Below are positions 1-8,987 of a stretch of DNA of 32,382 bases, piece after piece. The notes beneath the pieces were generated by a model. That model was given only the letters and a program-made list of their open reading frames with translations. It was not told the origin of the DNA and made no database searches. The position numbers were made by a program, and so were the translations under genes. This stretch comes from Streptomyces aurantiacus JA 4570 (lineage in GTDB: Bacteria; Actinomycetota; Actinomycetes; Streptomycetales; Streptomycetaceae): NCBI RefSeq assembly GCF_000414115.1, contig NZ_AOPZ01000043.1, positions 1 to 32,382 of the forward strand, in the 5' to 3' direction. Each line of letters begins with the position of its first letter. Positions within the stretch are counted from its first letter, which is position 1.

Positions 1-454
1 CGTTCACACCGATCCGGATCGGCGTCCCCGCATCGTTCGCCGCCCGCGCGATCTCCTTCACCTTGTCGTCGAACTGCTTGATGTTCCCCGGATTCACCCG
101 CACCGCCGCACACCCGGCATCGATCGCCGCGAACACATACTTCGGCTGGAAGTGAATATCCGCGATCACCGGAATCTGCGACTTCCGCGCGATCACCGCC
201 AACGCATCCGCATCATCCTGCGTGGGGCAAGCGACACGCACGATCTGGCACCCCGACGCCGTCAACTCCGCGATCTGCTGCAACGTCGCCCCGATGTCCG
301 ACGTACGCGTCGTCGTCATCGACTGCACCGACACCGGCGCATCCCCGCCGACAGCCACCGAACCGACCTCGATGCGCCGCGAGACGCGGCGCCCGGCGAT
401 CGGCCGGACCGGCAGCTCCGGGAGGCCCAGGGCGACGGGCACTCCTGGGCTCAT
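1..454 (-). CDS. ispG: 4-hydroxy-3-methylbut-2-enyl diphosphate synthase (IspG/GcpE), 5' part only
   Basis: IspG is an Fe-S enzyme of the MEP pathway that reduces methylerythritol cyclodiphosphate to HMBPP, an isoprenoid precursor. About 151 N-terminal residues are visible; the rest lies beyond position 1. The stretch after residue ~20 carries family-typical motifs: [35 protein letters not shown] and [11 protein letters not shown], which form the start of the TIM barrel. The cluster-binding cysteines would be in the missing C-terminal part. ATG at 454 is four bases after the hpnH stop, so it is very likely co-transcribed with the hopanoid genes. No strong ribosome binding site is visible, which fits coupling to hpnH. 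Streptomyces often carry two ispG copies, and this one would be the hopanoid-linked copy (inference). Confidence 0.95.
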   Translation of the reverse strand, partial: MSPGVPVALGLPELPVRPIAGRRVSRRIEVGSVAVGGDAPVSVQSMTTTRTSDIGATLQQIAELTASGCQIVRVACPTQDDADALAVIARKSQIPVIADIHFQPKYVFAAIDAGCAAVRVNPGNIKQFDDKVKEIARAANDAGTPIRIGVN

Positions 455-458
455 GACG

Positions 459-1478
459 TCACCGGTTCCCGGAGACGGTCTCGCGCATGGCCCGCAGGGA
501 CTCCTTGAGGGAGCCCATGGTGGCGAGCACGGCGGTCGGCTCGTAGCCGCAGTGCGCCATGCAGTTGGCGCACCGGTCGTCCTTGCCGCGGCCGTACTTG
601 GCCCAGTCGGTCTCCTCGATCAGCTCCCGGTACGTGGGCACGTACCCGTCGCTCATCAGATAGCAGGGGCGCTGCCAGCCGAAGAGCGAGTAGTTGGGGA
701 TCGCCCACGCCGTGCACTGGAAGTCGACCTTGCCCTCGAGGAAATCGAGGAACAGCGGCGAGTGGTTCAGCCGCCAGCGCCGCCGGTTGCCGCCCGCGAA
801 AGCCTTCTTGAACAGCTCGCGGGTCTGCTCCACACCGAGGAAGTGCTCCTGGTCGGGCGCCTTCTCGTAGGCGTAGGCCGGCGACAGCATCATCTCGTCG
901 ACCTTGAGGTCGTCATTGAGGAAGTTCAGGACCTCAATGATCGTCTGCGGGGTGTCCGTGTTGAAGAAGGTGGAATTGGTGGTGACCCGGAAGCCGCGCC
1001 GCTTGGCCTCCTTGATGGCCTCCACCGCCTCGTCGAACACCCCCTCCTTCGCCACGGACTCGTCGTGCCGCTCCCGCATTCCGTCGATGTGCACGGCGAA
1101 CGCGAAGTACGGCGAGGGCTTGAACTTGTCCATCTTCTTGCGCATCAGCATGGCGTTGGTGCAAAGGAAGACGTATTTCTTCTTCGCCACCAACTGCCGC
1201 ACGATCTCATCGATCTGAGGATGCATCAGCGGTTCGCCGCCGGCGATCGACACCATCGGCGCACCGGACTCAAGGACGGCGCCGACGGCCTGGGCCACCG
1301 GCATCCGCTGCTTGAGCACCCCGGCCGGGTGCTGGATCTTGCCGCAGCCCTCACACTTCAAATTGCACGCGAAAAGCGGCTCCAACTCGACGATCAGCGG
1401 GAACTTGTCCCGCTTGCGCAGCTTCTGTTCCATCAAATACGTCGCGACCTTGATGGACTGGCGCAGCGGCATGGCCAT
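459..1478 (-). CDS. hpnH: Adenosyl-hopene transferase HpnH (radical SAM)
   Basis: HpnH is a radical SAM enzyme that joins the 5'-deoxyadenosyl radical to diploptene, giving adenosylhopane. The predicted 339 residues match the family's usual length. The radical SAM cluster motif CNLKCEGC is at C38, C42 and C45, followed by a SAM-contact region (SIAGGEP). A Cys-rich C-terminal segment (CANCMAHC) is also typical. I chose ATG 1478 (protein starts MAMPLRQ) because GGAGGTGA lies five bases upstream, overlapping the hpnG stop; an upstream in-frame start at 1517 would add 13 residues inside hpnG and has no such site. The gap to hpnG is five bases and to ispG four bases, consistent with one operon. 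Confidence 0.96.
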   Translation of the reverse strand: MAMPLRQSIKVATYLMEQKLRKRDKFPLIVELEPLFACNLKCEGCGKIQHPAGVLKQRMPVAQAVGAVLESGAPMVSIAGGEPLMHPQIDEIVRQLVAKKKYVFLCTNAMLMRKKMDKFKPSPYFAFAVHIDGMRERHDESVAKEGVFDEAVEAIKEAKRRGFRVTTNSTFFNTDTPQTIIEVLNFLNDDLKVDEMMLSPAYAYEKAPDQEHFLGVEQTRELFKKAFAGGNRRRWRLNHSPLFLDFLEGKVDFQCTAWAIPNYSLFGWQRPCYLMSDGYVPTYRELIEETDWAKYGRGKDDRCANCMAHCGYEPTAVLATMGSLKESLRAMRETVSGNR

Positions 1479-1483
1479 CTGGC

Positions 1484-2134
1484 TCACCTCCGGGGGAGCA
1501 GCGAAGAACGGTGCCATTCGAAGAAAGCGGGAAGCACGGCACGGAGAACGCGGAAGGCCGATATTCCACCGCGCACCGTGCCGATTCGTACGAGTTCGTG
1601 CTGTGGGGCGTCCACGACCACCCGGACGGCCGCAACCGGCCGGGGCCCCGCCGTGACGGCGCTGTGCAGCGTGACGGCGGACTCCATGTCCACCGCGATC
1701 GCGCCCGTGGCCAGCAGGTCGCCGCGTTCGTGGCCGCGGACGACATGGTCGGAGCCGGTGAGCGGCCCCGTGTGCACGGTGCGGCGAGGCAGCGCCCGCA
1801 CCAGCTCCTCGACCAGGAGCTCGGTGCCGACGCAGGGCGTGCGGCCGCCGTCGTGCCGGGTCTCGTCGGCGACGACCAGGTCACCGGGGTGCATCCCGGG
1901 GGCCAGGCCGGCGCAGAAGCCGGTGGCGACGACGGCCGCGTCGTGCAGGGACGGCTTGCCGAGCGCCTGCGAGACGGCGCGCTCGGCGGCCTTGGGGCCC
2001 ATGCCCGTCCGCAGGACGGTCATCGGCCCGCGCGCGCCGCCCCGGTCGCCGGTGCGCAGGGCGAGGTGCTCGATGCCGAGCGCGCAGGCGACGAGGAGCG
2101 GTGCGGTGCCCGGCTGAGCCGGGGATACGGACAT
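1484..2134 (-). CDS. hpnG: Adenosylhopane nucleosidase/phosphorylase HpnG
   Basis: The 216-residue protein belongs to the nucleoside phosphorylase (MTA/SAH nucleosidase-like) fold. In hopanoid pathways HpnG removes adenine from adenosylhopane to give ribosylhopane. Visible motifs are GMGPKAAE near residue 45, VATGFCAGLAPGMHPGDLVVAD around 69-90 and the substrate-binding DMES at 149-152. The ATG at 2134 shares one base with the shc stop (TGATG), so translation is probably coupled, with AAGGGGAG just upstream. The next gene, hpnH, begins five bases after the stop. Homologues are sometimes labelled 'lipoprotein', but I see no signal peptide or lipobox at this N-terminus. Confidence 0.92.
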   Translation of the reverse strand: MSVSPAQPGTAPLLVACALGIEHLALRTGDRGGARGPMTVLRTGMGPKAAERAVSQALGKPSLHDAAVVATGFCAGLAPGMHPGDLVVADETRHDGGRTPCVGTELLVEELVRALPRRTVHTGPLTGSDHVVRGHERGDLLATGAIAVDMESAVTLHSAVTAGPRPVAAVRVVVDAPQHELVRIGTVRGGISAFRVLRAVLPAFFEWHRSSLLPRR

Positions 2135-4128
2135 CAGCTCCCCTTGCCGGAGCCGCCGGCGAGCGGCTCTCCGTTGACGTACCGGCCGAGCGCGGTCAGC
2201 GGGAAGACCTGCCGGTAGAGGTGGTAGTTGATGGAGAAGTCCCAGGGGAACCCGGTGCCGGTGAAGTACGGCTCGTCCCAGGAGCCGTCGTCGCGCTGTG
2301 CCTCGGCGAGCCACGCGATGCCGCGCTCCACCGCCTTGGAGTCCCGCTCGCCGGCCGCGAGCAGCCCGATCAGCGCCCAGGCGGTCTGCGAGGCCGTGGA
2401 CGCGCCGTGCCCGATCCACCGCTCCTGGCGGTAGGAGCGCAGGTCCTCGCCCCAGCCGCCGTCGTCGTTCTGCACCGACTCCAGCCAGGCCACCGCGCGC
2501 CGGATCGCCGGGTGCGAGCCGGGCAGCCCGACGGCGGTCAGGGCGGGCAGCACCGAGCCGGTGCCGTAGATGTAGTTGACGCCCCAGCGCCCGAACCAGG
2601 CGCCGTTCGCCTCCTGTTCGGCGAGCAGCCACTCGACGCCGCGCCGGGTGCGCGGGTCGTGCGACTTCCCCTCGTACGCCAGCATCTCCACGACGTGCGC
2701 GGTGACGTCGGCGGACGGCGGGTCGATGACCTCGCCGAAGTCGCAGAACGGCAGGCGGTTGGGGAAGGCGCTGGTGTTGTCCACGTCGAAGGCGGCCCAG
2801 GCGCCGTTCCTCGACTGCATGCCGAGGTTCCAGCGCACGCCGCGGTCGATGGCGTTCTCGAGGCGCGGCTTGTCCGGATGCGCGACGCGGCGCAGCGCGA
2901 GGACGACCTCGGCGGTGTCGTCGATGTCGGGGTAGTTGTCGTTGTGGAACTCGAAGGCCCAGCCGCCCGGGGTGAGGCCCGGCCTGCGCACGGACCAGTC
3001 GCCGGGCCGCACGATCTGCTCGCCCAGCATCCAGTCCGCGGCCTTGACGAGCCCCGGGTGGTCGGCGGGCACACCGGCGTCGGCGAGCGCGATCGTCGCC
3101 AGGCAGGTGTCCCACACCGGGGACTGGCATGCCTCGATCATCCGCGCGCCGTCCTCGCGCCACACGGCGAACCGGTCGAGGGACTCCAGGCCGGTCTTCA
3201 GGACCGGGTGGTCGAGGTCGTAGCCGAGCAGATGCAGCGCGATGATCGAGTACACGGCGGGCGGCTGGATGCCGCCCCAGCAGCCGTCGTTCTCCTGCCG
3301 TTCGATGATCCAGCGTGCGGCGCTGTTCATCGCCGCCTTGCGCACACCGCGCGGCGCGACCTTGTGGTAGATGTGCAGCGCCTTGTCCAGGCGCTGAAAG
3401 ACGCCGTCCCAACTGGCAATCGGAGCAAGGGGTTTGGCGGGGTTCGGTACGCGCGCGTCGGTGTGCAGCTCGTCCAGAGGGAAGGGCGCGGGACGTACCG
3501 GGCGCTTGGCGGACACAATGGTGAGGGGCACTATCGTCTGCCGCGCCCAGCAGCCGAAGTCATAGATGTTGAGCGGAAACCACTTGGGAAAGTAAATAAG
3601 TTCGGGCGGCAGCTCGGGCAGGTCGTCCCACTTCCACCAGCCGAAGAGGGCGAGCCAGATCCGGGTGAAGACGCGCGCCGACGCGATGCCGCCCTGCTCC
3701 CGGATCCAGGCGGACGCCCTGGCCATGTGCGGCTCGTCGGGGGCGTCGCCGGCGAGCCGCAGCGCGACGTACGCCTCGATGGTGGTGGAGAGTTCGCCGG
3801 GCCCGCCGAAGAAGGTGGCCCAGGTGCCGTCGTCGCGCTGCTCGCCGCGGATGAACAGCGCGGCGGCCCGCGTCGTCGACTCGTCCTGGATGCCCAGGAA
3901 CTGACGGAGCAGCAGGTCCTCGGCGTCCATGGTCACATTGGTTTCCAGGTCGCCCTTCCACCATCCCTGGGCGTCCTGGCGGGAAAGAAGGAAATCGGTG
4001 GAGCGTTGCATGGCGCGCGTGGCGGCGTCGAGTGCCCCGGCCGCCGCGGGCGTGGTGTCGGTCGTTCCGGTGGCCGAGGCCGCTCGGGGCGTCACCGCTC
4101 CGGTGCTTCCGTCGGTCGTCGCTGTCAT
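2134..4128 (-). CDS. shc: Squalene-hopene cyclase
   Basis: SHC cyclises squalene to hopene and hopanol at the membrane surface. The 664-residue length is normal for bacterial SHC. The proton-donating DxDD motif is present as D401-I-D403-D404. Several QW-type repeats are visible (for example QDAQGWWKGDLE near residue 53, QENDGCWGG, NDDGGWGEDL and QRDDGSWDE near the C-terminus). The first ~35 residues are Ala/Thr-rich and poorly conserved, as is common in Streptomyces. ATG 4128 has AAGGGGAAG a few bases upstream. The gap of about 105 bases to the preceding polyprenyl synthase is the widest inside the operon, so extra regulation there is possible, but I see no clear hairpin. Confidence 0.98.
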   Translation of the reverse strand: MTATTDGSTGAVTPRAASATGTTDTTPAAAGALDAATRAMQRSTDFLLSRQDAQGWWKGDLETNVTMDAEDLLLRQFLGIQDESTTRAAALFIRGEQRDDGTWATFFGGPGELSTTIEAYVALRLAGDAPDEPHMARASAWIREQGGIASARVFTRIWLALFGWWKWDDLPELPPELIYFPKWFPLNIYDFGCWARQTIVPLTIVSAKRPVRPAPFPLDELHTDARVPNPAKPLAPIASWDGVFQRLDKALHIYHKVAPRGVRKAAMNSAARWIIERQENDGCWGGIQPPAVYSIIALHLLGYDLDHPVLKTGLESLDRFAVWREDGARMIEACQSPVWDTCLATIALADAGVPADHPGLVKAADWMLGEQIVRPGDWSVRRPGLTPGGWAFEFHNDNYPDIDDTAEVVLALRRVAHPDKPRLENAIDRGVRWNLGMQSRNGAWAAFDVDNTSAFPNRLPFCDFGEVIDPPSADVTAHVVEMLAYEGKSHDPRTRRGVEWLLAEQEANGAWFGRWGVNYIYGTGSVLPALTAVGLPGSHPAIRRAVAWLESVQNDDGGWGEDLRSYRQERWIGHGASTASQTAWALIGLLAAGERDSKAVERGIAWLAEAQRDDGSWDEPYFTGTGFPWDFSINYHLYRQVFPLTALGRYVNGEPLAGGSGKGS

Positions 4129-4233
4129 GGCTTCCCCTTCTACGCAGTGCTTCTTCTCTGCTGGGTCCGCCGTCGGCCGGGGCCCTGGAGGGACACCGGC
4201 CGGCGACTGCGATTCAGTTGGGGGCGATAGTGA

Positions 4234-5358
4234 TCATCTCTTTCGTACGACGACGAAGTCGGCGAGCGCGGTGAGCTGCGCCCGCACCTGGTCCGGCATC
4301 TGGACCGCGTCCAGGGCCTCGATGGCGACGGCGTGCTGCCGTCGCGCCTCCTCGGCGGTCCACTCGCGGCCGCCCGCCTCCTCGATCAGGGCGGCGCGCG
4401 CGGCGAACTCCTCCTCGGAGAAGCTGTCGAAGTCGTTGCTCTTGGCGTCGGCGGCGAGCAGCTCGCCGAGCTGCTCGGAGGCGGGGCCGCCCGCGGCCAG
4501 CGCGGCGACGACGGGCAGGGACTTCTTGCGCTGGCGCAGGTCGCTCCACGTCTGCTTGCCGGTGGCCTCCGGATCGCCCCAGATGCCGAGCAGGTCGTCG
4601 ACGGCCTGGAAGGCGAGACCGAGGTGGTAGCCGTACTTCTCCAGGGTGTCGGCGGTGGCGTCGTCGGCGCCGCCGAGTACCGCGCCGATGGAGCACGCGC
4701 AGGCGAGCAGCGCGCCCGTCTTGTTGCCCTCCATCTCCAGGCACTCCTCGACGGTGACCCGCTCGCGGTGCTCGTAGGAGATGTCCTGTGCCTGCCCGTC
4801 GATGAGGGCACGGGTCGCGGTGGTCAGGCGGCGCGTCGCGCGGCCCGCCTCGACGGTGCCGAGTTCGAGCAGGATCTCGTTGGCGAGGGCGAAAAGCGCG
4901 TCGCCGACGAGGATGGCCTGCGCAGGGCCGTGCACCTTCCACACCGTGTCGCGGTGCCGGCGCTGCTCGTCGCCGTCCATCAGGTCGTCGTGCAGGAGCG
5001 AGAAGTTGTGCACCAGTTCGACGGCGACCGCGCCGGGCACGCCGGTCTCCGGGGTGGCGCCCGCGGCCTCCGCGGAGAGCAGCGCGAGCGCCGGGCGCAC
5101 GGCCTTGCCCCCGTCGCCGACGGCCGGGTTGCCCTCGGCGTCGATCCAGCCGAAGTGGTAGGCGGCGACGGTGTCCATGGGCGGCGCGAGGCGGTCCACC
5201 GCTGACCGCAGCACCGGGGTTGCCAGCGTCCGGCCGCGCTCGAGCAGCGCGGTCACGTCCACGGCGGCCGGTTCGGCCGAGGGCACAGTCGGCACGGTCT
5301 CTCCTCTGGTTCCGGTGCGGGGTTCGTGGGGCTGGGGCCCCAGCAGGTCGAGCTTCAC
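4234..5358 (-). CDS. Polyprenyl (probably farnesyl) diphosphate synthase
   Basis: This trans-prenyltransferase condenses IPP with allylic diphosphates. The 374-residue protein has the first Asp-rich motif D124-D125-L-M-D128 and the second D254-D255-x6-D262, with K213-T214 between them. In this context it should supply FPP to the squalene-forming HpnC/D/E enzymes; product length is inferred from context, not from the sequence. Phe119 lies five residues before the first Asp motif, where bulky residues limit chain length in some family members. GTG 5358 overlaps the hpnE stop by four bases (GTGA). A start closer to residue 22 is possible because the first ~30 residues are not family-conserved. 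Confidence 0.93.
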   Translation of the reverse strand: MKLDLLGPQPHEPRTGTRGETVPTVPSAEPAAVDVTALLERGRTLATPVLRSAVDRLAPPMDTVAAYHFGWIDAEGNPAVGDGGKAVRPALALLSAEAAGATPETGVPGAVAVELVHNFSLLHDDLMDGDEQRRHRDTVWKVHGPAQAILVGDALFALANEILLELGTVEAGRATRRLTTATRALIDGQAQDISYEHRERVTVEECLEMEGNKTGALLACACSIGAVLGGADDATADTLEKYGYHLGLAFQAVDDLLGIWGDPEATGKQTWSDLRQRKKSLPVVAALAAGGPASEQLGELLAADAKSNDFDSFSEEEFAARAALIEEAGGREWTAEEARRQHAVAIEALDAVQMPDQVRAQLTALADFVVVRKR

Positions 5359-6761
5359 GCCGCCTCCTCGAAGAGATGGTCATGCGGGCGGTCGAGGGCG
5401 GTCAGGGCGGCACGGGCCGCGGTGATTCCGCTGCGTACGGCGCTTTCCATGGTCGCGGGCCAGCCGGTGGCGGTCCACGCGCCGGCCAGGTAGAGCCCGG
5501 CTTCGTTGGTGTGCGCGCCCGGCCGCAGGCGGCCGACGCCCGGGGTCGGCGCGAACGTCGCCGTGCGCTCCCGGGTCACGAAGAAATCGAGGACCCGCGC
5601 GCCGTGCGCGGCGGGCAGCAGGCGCTCGAGCTCCGGCAGATAGCGCTCTCTGAGCGCCGCGACGGGTGCGTCGATCTCGTCCTGGGCGGCCGACTGCGAC
5701 AGCGCCAGATACTGGCCCGCCGCGAGGCCGGACGCCTCGGTCCGGTCGAAGACCCACTGCACGGGGGTGCCGAGCGCGGCGAAGAAGGGCTTCTTGAGCA
5801 CCTTCCTGTCGTACACGACGTGGACGTTCAGGATGGGCGCGGTGTCGATGCCGAGCAGCCGGTCGGGCTCGTCCAGGGCGCCGTCCGGGAGCAGATCGTG
5901 GGTCTCGGCCTGGGCCACCGCGAGCACCACGGTGTCCGCCTCGATGGCCTCGCCGGGAACCTCGACGCGCCAACTCCCGTTCTCACTACGAGAGATGGAG
6001 GTGACACGTGTTCGCAGTTCGGTACGCACGCCCGCCGAGTCGAGCGCCTTGCGGGCGAGCCCGTCATGGATGTCACCGAGGGGCACCCGCGCCCAGCCGA
6101 TGTCGGCGGCGCCCGGGTCGGAGAGCAGCCCGGTCTTGAACACCATCGCGGCGAGACCCAGCGAGGCATCGCCCGCGACGGCGTTGAGGGTGGCGACTCC
6201 CACGAGGTCCCACAGGGCCTCGACGGCGCGCTTCGACTGACCGTGGGCCGCCAGCCAGCTGCCGAAGTCCTGGCTGTCGAGCGCCGGGTCGGCCGGGTCG
6301 AGTCCCTTGAGGGCGAGCGCCGCGCGGCCCACGTTGGCGCGCTCGGCGAGCGACAGATGCGGGTATGTGGCGAGGCTCGCGGCCAGGTGCAGCGGCACGG
6401 GCAGCGCGGTGCGGCGCAGCCGCCCGAGCCGATGCCGGTCGGCGTCGAGCACGGGTACGTCGAGACGTTCCTGCAGCGGCGCCAGGTGCGCGCCCTCGAC
6501 GCGGTCGAGGAACCACCGGTAGGCGGTGCAGCAGCGCAGGTAGACGTGCTGGCCGTTGTCGACGGTCAGCTCGCCGCGCTGGAAGGAGAAAGCGAGTCCG
6601 CCGAGCCGCGGGCGGCCTTCGAGCAGCGTGACGTCCAGGCCCGCGTCGGCGAGGGCGAGGGCGGAGGTGATGCCCGCCAGACCGCCGCCCACGACGACGG
6701 CGGACGCGCGTTTCCCGGGGCCGTCGGCGCCCCCTTCGGGCCTGCTGTCGTCCTGCCTCAT
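5355..6761 (-). CDS. hpnE: Hydroxysqualene dehydroxylase HpnE (FAD-dependent)
   Basis: HpnE is a flavin amine-oxidase/phytoene-desaturase-type enzyme. It reduces the hydroxysqualene made by HpnC to squalene. The 468-residue protein has the dinucleotide-binding GGGLAG at 25-30, followed by an acidic strand end (LLEGRPRLGG), a conserved VDNGQHVYLR segment and the C-terminal FAD signature near LYLAGAWTATGWPATMESA. I chose ATG 6761 because a GGGAGGG site lies upstream and this start overlaps the stop of the preceding short gene in ATGA. Its own stop overlaps the polyprenyl synthase start by four bases. Confidence 0.94.
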   Translation of the reverse strand: MRQDDSRPEGGADGPGKRASAVVVGGGLAGITSALALADAGLDVTLLEGRPRLGGLAFSFQRGELTVDNGQHVYLRCCTAYRWFLDRVEGAHLAPLQERLDVPVLDADRHRLGRLRRTALPVPLHLAASLATYPHLSLAERANVGRAALALKGLDPADPALDSQDFGSWLAAHGQSKRAVEALWDLVGVATLNAVAGDASLGLAAMVFKTGLLSDPGAADIGWARVPLGDIHDGLARKALDSAGVRTELRTRVTSISRSENGSWRVEVPGEAIEADTVVLAVAQAETHDLLPDGALDEPDRLLGIDTAPILNVHVVYDRKVLKKPFFAALGTPVQWVFDRTEASGLAAGQYLALSQSAAQDEIDAPVAALRERYLPELERLLPAAHGARVLDFFVTRERTATFAPTPGVGRLRPGAHTNEAGLYLAGAWTATGWPATMESAVRSGITAARAALTALDRPHDHLFEEAA

Positions 6762-6871
6762 GCGCCCTCCCTTTCGGCAGTTGCAGTCTGGGACGCCAAG
6801 GTCATGCGGAGGGTTGCCCGCCACTTGGGGCGAGGCGCCGCGCCTGCGGTTGCTCCGCCGTGGATGCGCAT
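6758..6871 (-). CDS. Small conserved-looking protein, 37 aa, between hpnD and hpnE
   Basis: This short basic protein has no assigned function. Three sequence facts support it as a real gene. Its ATG overlaps the hpnD stop in TGATG. A strong AGGAGG site lies eight bases upstream. Its TGA overlaps the hpnE start in ATGA. It is Arg/Ala/Thr-rich, has no convincing membrane segment, and ends in a RATLRMTLASQTATA-type block. It resembles, from memory, a very short Streptomyces family (possibly DUF6380) found beside squalene genes; I cannot verify that here. It could be a structural partner of HpnD/E or act mainly as a coupling ORF that keeps ribosomes moving into hpnE. Confidence 0.7.
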   Translation of the reverse strand: MRIHGGATAGAAPRPKWRATLRMTLASQTATAEREGA

Positions 6872-7821
6872 CAGGTACGCCTCCTGACGGTGCCCCGGGA
6901 GACGCTTCGCGTGTCGAGGCCGGACAGGCCGCGCACGGCGACGTACGCCTTCTCGCGTCCGGGCAATGAAACGCGGCCCCGAAGGACCGCTTCCGGCTCC
7001 CGCTCGATGCGATCGAGCAACCGGCGGTAGATGCCCGCCATCGCCGCCACACAGGCGCCGCTGCGCCGGTCGAGCATGGGAAGCAGCCGGTAGCCCTCGG
7101 CGAACAGGGCCCGGGCGCGGCGGACTTCGAAGTGGACCAGGCCCGCGAAGTCCGACCCGGCCGGCGGCTCGGGGCGCGAAAACCCGCTGGAGCAGCCGAA
7201 CTTCGCGAGATCGTCGGCGGGCAGATAGGTGCGCCCCTCCAGGGCGTCCTCGCGAACGTCCCGGAGAATGTTGGTGAGTTGGAGCGCGAGACCGAGCGTG
7301 TCGGCATACTCCGGCGCGCGCTCCGCGTGCAGCGCCCCCGGTTCCGTACCGAACACACCGAGCGACAGGCGCCCGATGGCGCCGGCGACGCAGCGGCAGT
7401 AGACCTTCAGGTCCTCCCAGGTCTCGTACGTCTCGCCGCGCACGTCCATCAGGACGCCGTCGATCAGTTCGTCGAGCCCGCCGAGCGGGATCGGGAAGTG
7501 CCGGGCCGCGTGGCTGAGCGCCACGGCCACCGGGTCGGTGTCGTCCTCCGCCACCGCGCCGTCGCGGACGCGGGTGAGCAGGGCCCTGGTCTCGTCGAGC
7601 CGCGCCCCCTTCACGTCCGGCGCCAGAGTGCCGTCGCCGATGTCGTCCACGCGCCGCGAGAACGCGTAGAGCGCGGACATCGCCCGCCGCTTGGGCGTCG
7701 GCAGCAACCTGATGCCGTACGCGAAATTGCGTGCCTGCTGCCCCGTCACGGTCTCGCAATAGCTGTATGCGGCGAGTACCGGCGCGGACACGCGAGGTTC
7801 TGACTCCACGGTCCGGCTCAC
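6871..7821 (-). CDS. hpnD: Presqualene diphosphate synthase HpnD
   Basis: HpnD is a head-to-head prenyl synthase that condenses two FPP to presqualene diphosphate. The 316-residue protein has the two Asp-rich Mg-binding motifs of the squalene/phytoene synthase family: D59-D60-I-G-D63 and D188-V-R-E-D192, the latter within LALQLTNILRDVREDALEGRTYLP. This sequence around the second motif is the typical trans-isoprenyl diphosphate synthase signature. GTG 7821 overlaps the hpnC stop by four bases (GTGA). Its own stop is shared with the start of the 37-codon gene. It differs from HpnC by its longer family-typical C-terminal half, so the two are paralogues with separate steps rather than a recent duplication. 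Confidence 0.94.
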   Translation of the reverse strand: MSRTVESEPRVSAPVLAAYSYCETVTGQQARNFAYGIRLLPTPKRRAMSALYAFSRRVDDIGDGTLAPDVKGARLDETRALLTRVRDGAVAEDDTDPVAVALSHAARHFPIPLGGLDELIDGVLMDVRGETYETWEDLKVYCRCVAGAIGRLSLGVFGTEPGALHAERAPEYADTLGLALQLTNILRDVREDALEGRTYLPADDLAKFGCSSGFSRPEPPAGSDFAGLVHFEVRRARALFAEGYRLLPMLDRRSGACVAAMAGIYRRLLDRIEREPEAVLRGRVSLPGREKAYVAVRGLSGLDTRSVSRGTVRRRT

Positions 7822-8720
7822 CCCTCTCCTCGCAGAACCGCTCCCACCTCGCGCAGCAAACGCGGCTTCGTGGGCTTCGGCGGCCTTGGAAGTACGTCGA
7901 ATCCGGCGGCGGCGATCGCGGCGACCGTCGCCCTCCCCCCTGCGACGAACCCGGCAAGCAGCAGCTTCAGCCTGCCGTGGACGCTACCCACCAGGGGGGT
8001 GCCTTCATTCAGGAGGCGATGGGCGCGTTCCGCTTCATATGCAACCAGTGCGCGCACCGACGCGCCTGCCGTAGCGACAGCGAGATCCCGCTCCTGGACA
8101 TGAAACCGCTTCATGTCCTGTGCGGGCAGATAGACGCGGTCGCGGCCCAGATCCTCGCGCACGTCCTGGAGGTGCTCCACGATCTGCAGCGCGGTGCACA
8201 CGGAGTCCGAGAGGCGGACACGCTCGGGCGTCGCGGTGCCGGTGATGGCGAGGACCAGACGGCCGACCGGGTTCGCCGACAGCTCGCAGTAGGCCACGAG
8301 GTCGTCGTAGGTCTCGTACCGCTTGACGAGCTGGTCCTGGCGGTTCGCCGCGATCAGGGCGAGGAAGGGCTCGGGGGTCAGGCTCCGGCGGCGCACGGTG
8401 GGCACCAGGGCCCGCAGCAGCGGGTGGCCGGGGTCCTGGCCCGCGGCGAAGACCCTGCGCAGGTCGGCCTCGAAGGCGTCGAGCAGGGCGAGCGGGTCGC
8501 CGGCCGCCGCCGGGTCCGCGCCGAGGTAGCGGGCGTGGGCGCCGCCGCGGTCGAGGTCGGCGTCGCCGATGTCGTCGACCAGGCGGGCGTAGCCGTACAC
8601 GGCCATCAGGTCCTCGCGCCAGGCGCGCGGGAGGAAGAAGGGGGCCACGGGGAAGTTCTCGTCCGCGGCTTTGTCGAGGACGGCGGACGCATCGCGGAGC
8701 CGGAGATCGTCCGTAGCCAT
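7818..8720 (-). CDS. hpnC: Hydroxysqualene synthase HpnC
   Basis: HpnC converts presqualene diphosphate to hydroxysqualene. The predicted 300 residues carry both Asp-rich motifs, D49-D50-I-G-D53 and D186-V-R-E-D190 (within VEHLQDVREDLGRDRVYLP). An ENFPVAPFFLP segment at about 21-31 is typical of HpnC rather than HpnD. I chose ATG 8720 (MATDDL), with GGGAGA about ten bases upstream. An upstream in-frame TTG at 8756 would add 12 residues that look non-coding. This is the first gene of the operon, and about 265 bases of non-coding DNA precede it, so the main hopanoid promoter should lie there. Confidence 0.94.
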   Translation of the reverse strand: MATDDLRLRDASAVLDKAADENFPVAPFFLPRAWREDLMAVYGYARLVDDIGDADLDRGGAHARYLGADPAAAGDPLALLDAFEADLRRVFAAGQDPGHPLLRALVPTVRRRSLTPEPFLALIAANRQDQLVKRYETYDDLVAYCELSANPVGRLVLAITGTATPERVRLSDSVCTALQIVEHLQDVREDLGRDRVYLPAQDMKRFHVQERDLAVATAGASVRALVAYEAERAHRLLNEGTPLVGSVHGRLKLLLAGFVAGGRATVAAIAAAGFDVLPRPPKPTKPRLLREVGAVLRGEG

Positions 8721-8858
8721 TGCCGTCACATCTCCCGTTCTACACTGCCGACCCAATACATCCTATTTCGGACACGCCGCCCTGACCCCCTCGCGGCGGA
8801 CCGTGCCCGGCGCCTCGGTGCCGCGCGATATCGCCCCACTTGCCGCGAATCAGCACCG

Positions 8859-8876
8859 GTACAGCTTACGTTGTAC
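8859..8876. promoter_or_regulatory. Imperfect palindrome upstream of hpnC, possible operator
   Basis: The 18-base site GTACAGCTTACGTTGTAC has perfect 5-base outer arms (GTACA/TGTAC), with partial symmetry inside. It lies about 140 bases before the hpnC start, in the 336-base space between hpnC and the end of the exporter operon. No gene fits this space. The size and symmetry suit a dimeric repressor, but no known regulator is recognised. I could not place convincing -35/-10 boxes nearby. Confidence 0.3.
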
Positions 8877-8987
8877 AGCGCACACCGGGTCGTCGGGGTG
8901 TTCAGCGCATCACAAGAACGCACCGATTGGCTTCAATCTTCCCCGAACTCCCGTGACTTGAGAGTCGGGTGTTGTCTGAAAACGGGT

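Noticed and set aside
222..2117. A 631-codon open frame on the plus strand opposite hpnG, hpnH and ispG
   Set aside because: It lies antisense to clearly homologous genes, has no recognisable domain and arises because high GC removes stop codons from opposite frames. The same applies to 2101-4230, 5220-6887, 9778-11136, 10746-12227 and 14359-16275 on the plus strand.
1484..2134. Annotation of HpnG as a lipoprotein
   Set aside because: There is no hydrophobic signal peptide and no lipobox Cys; the nucleosidase motifs are clear.
8726..8923. Possible 65-aa gene upstream of hpnC
   Set aside because: No ribosome binding site, no recognisable protein pattern, Arg-rich composition typical of an accidental frame.
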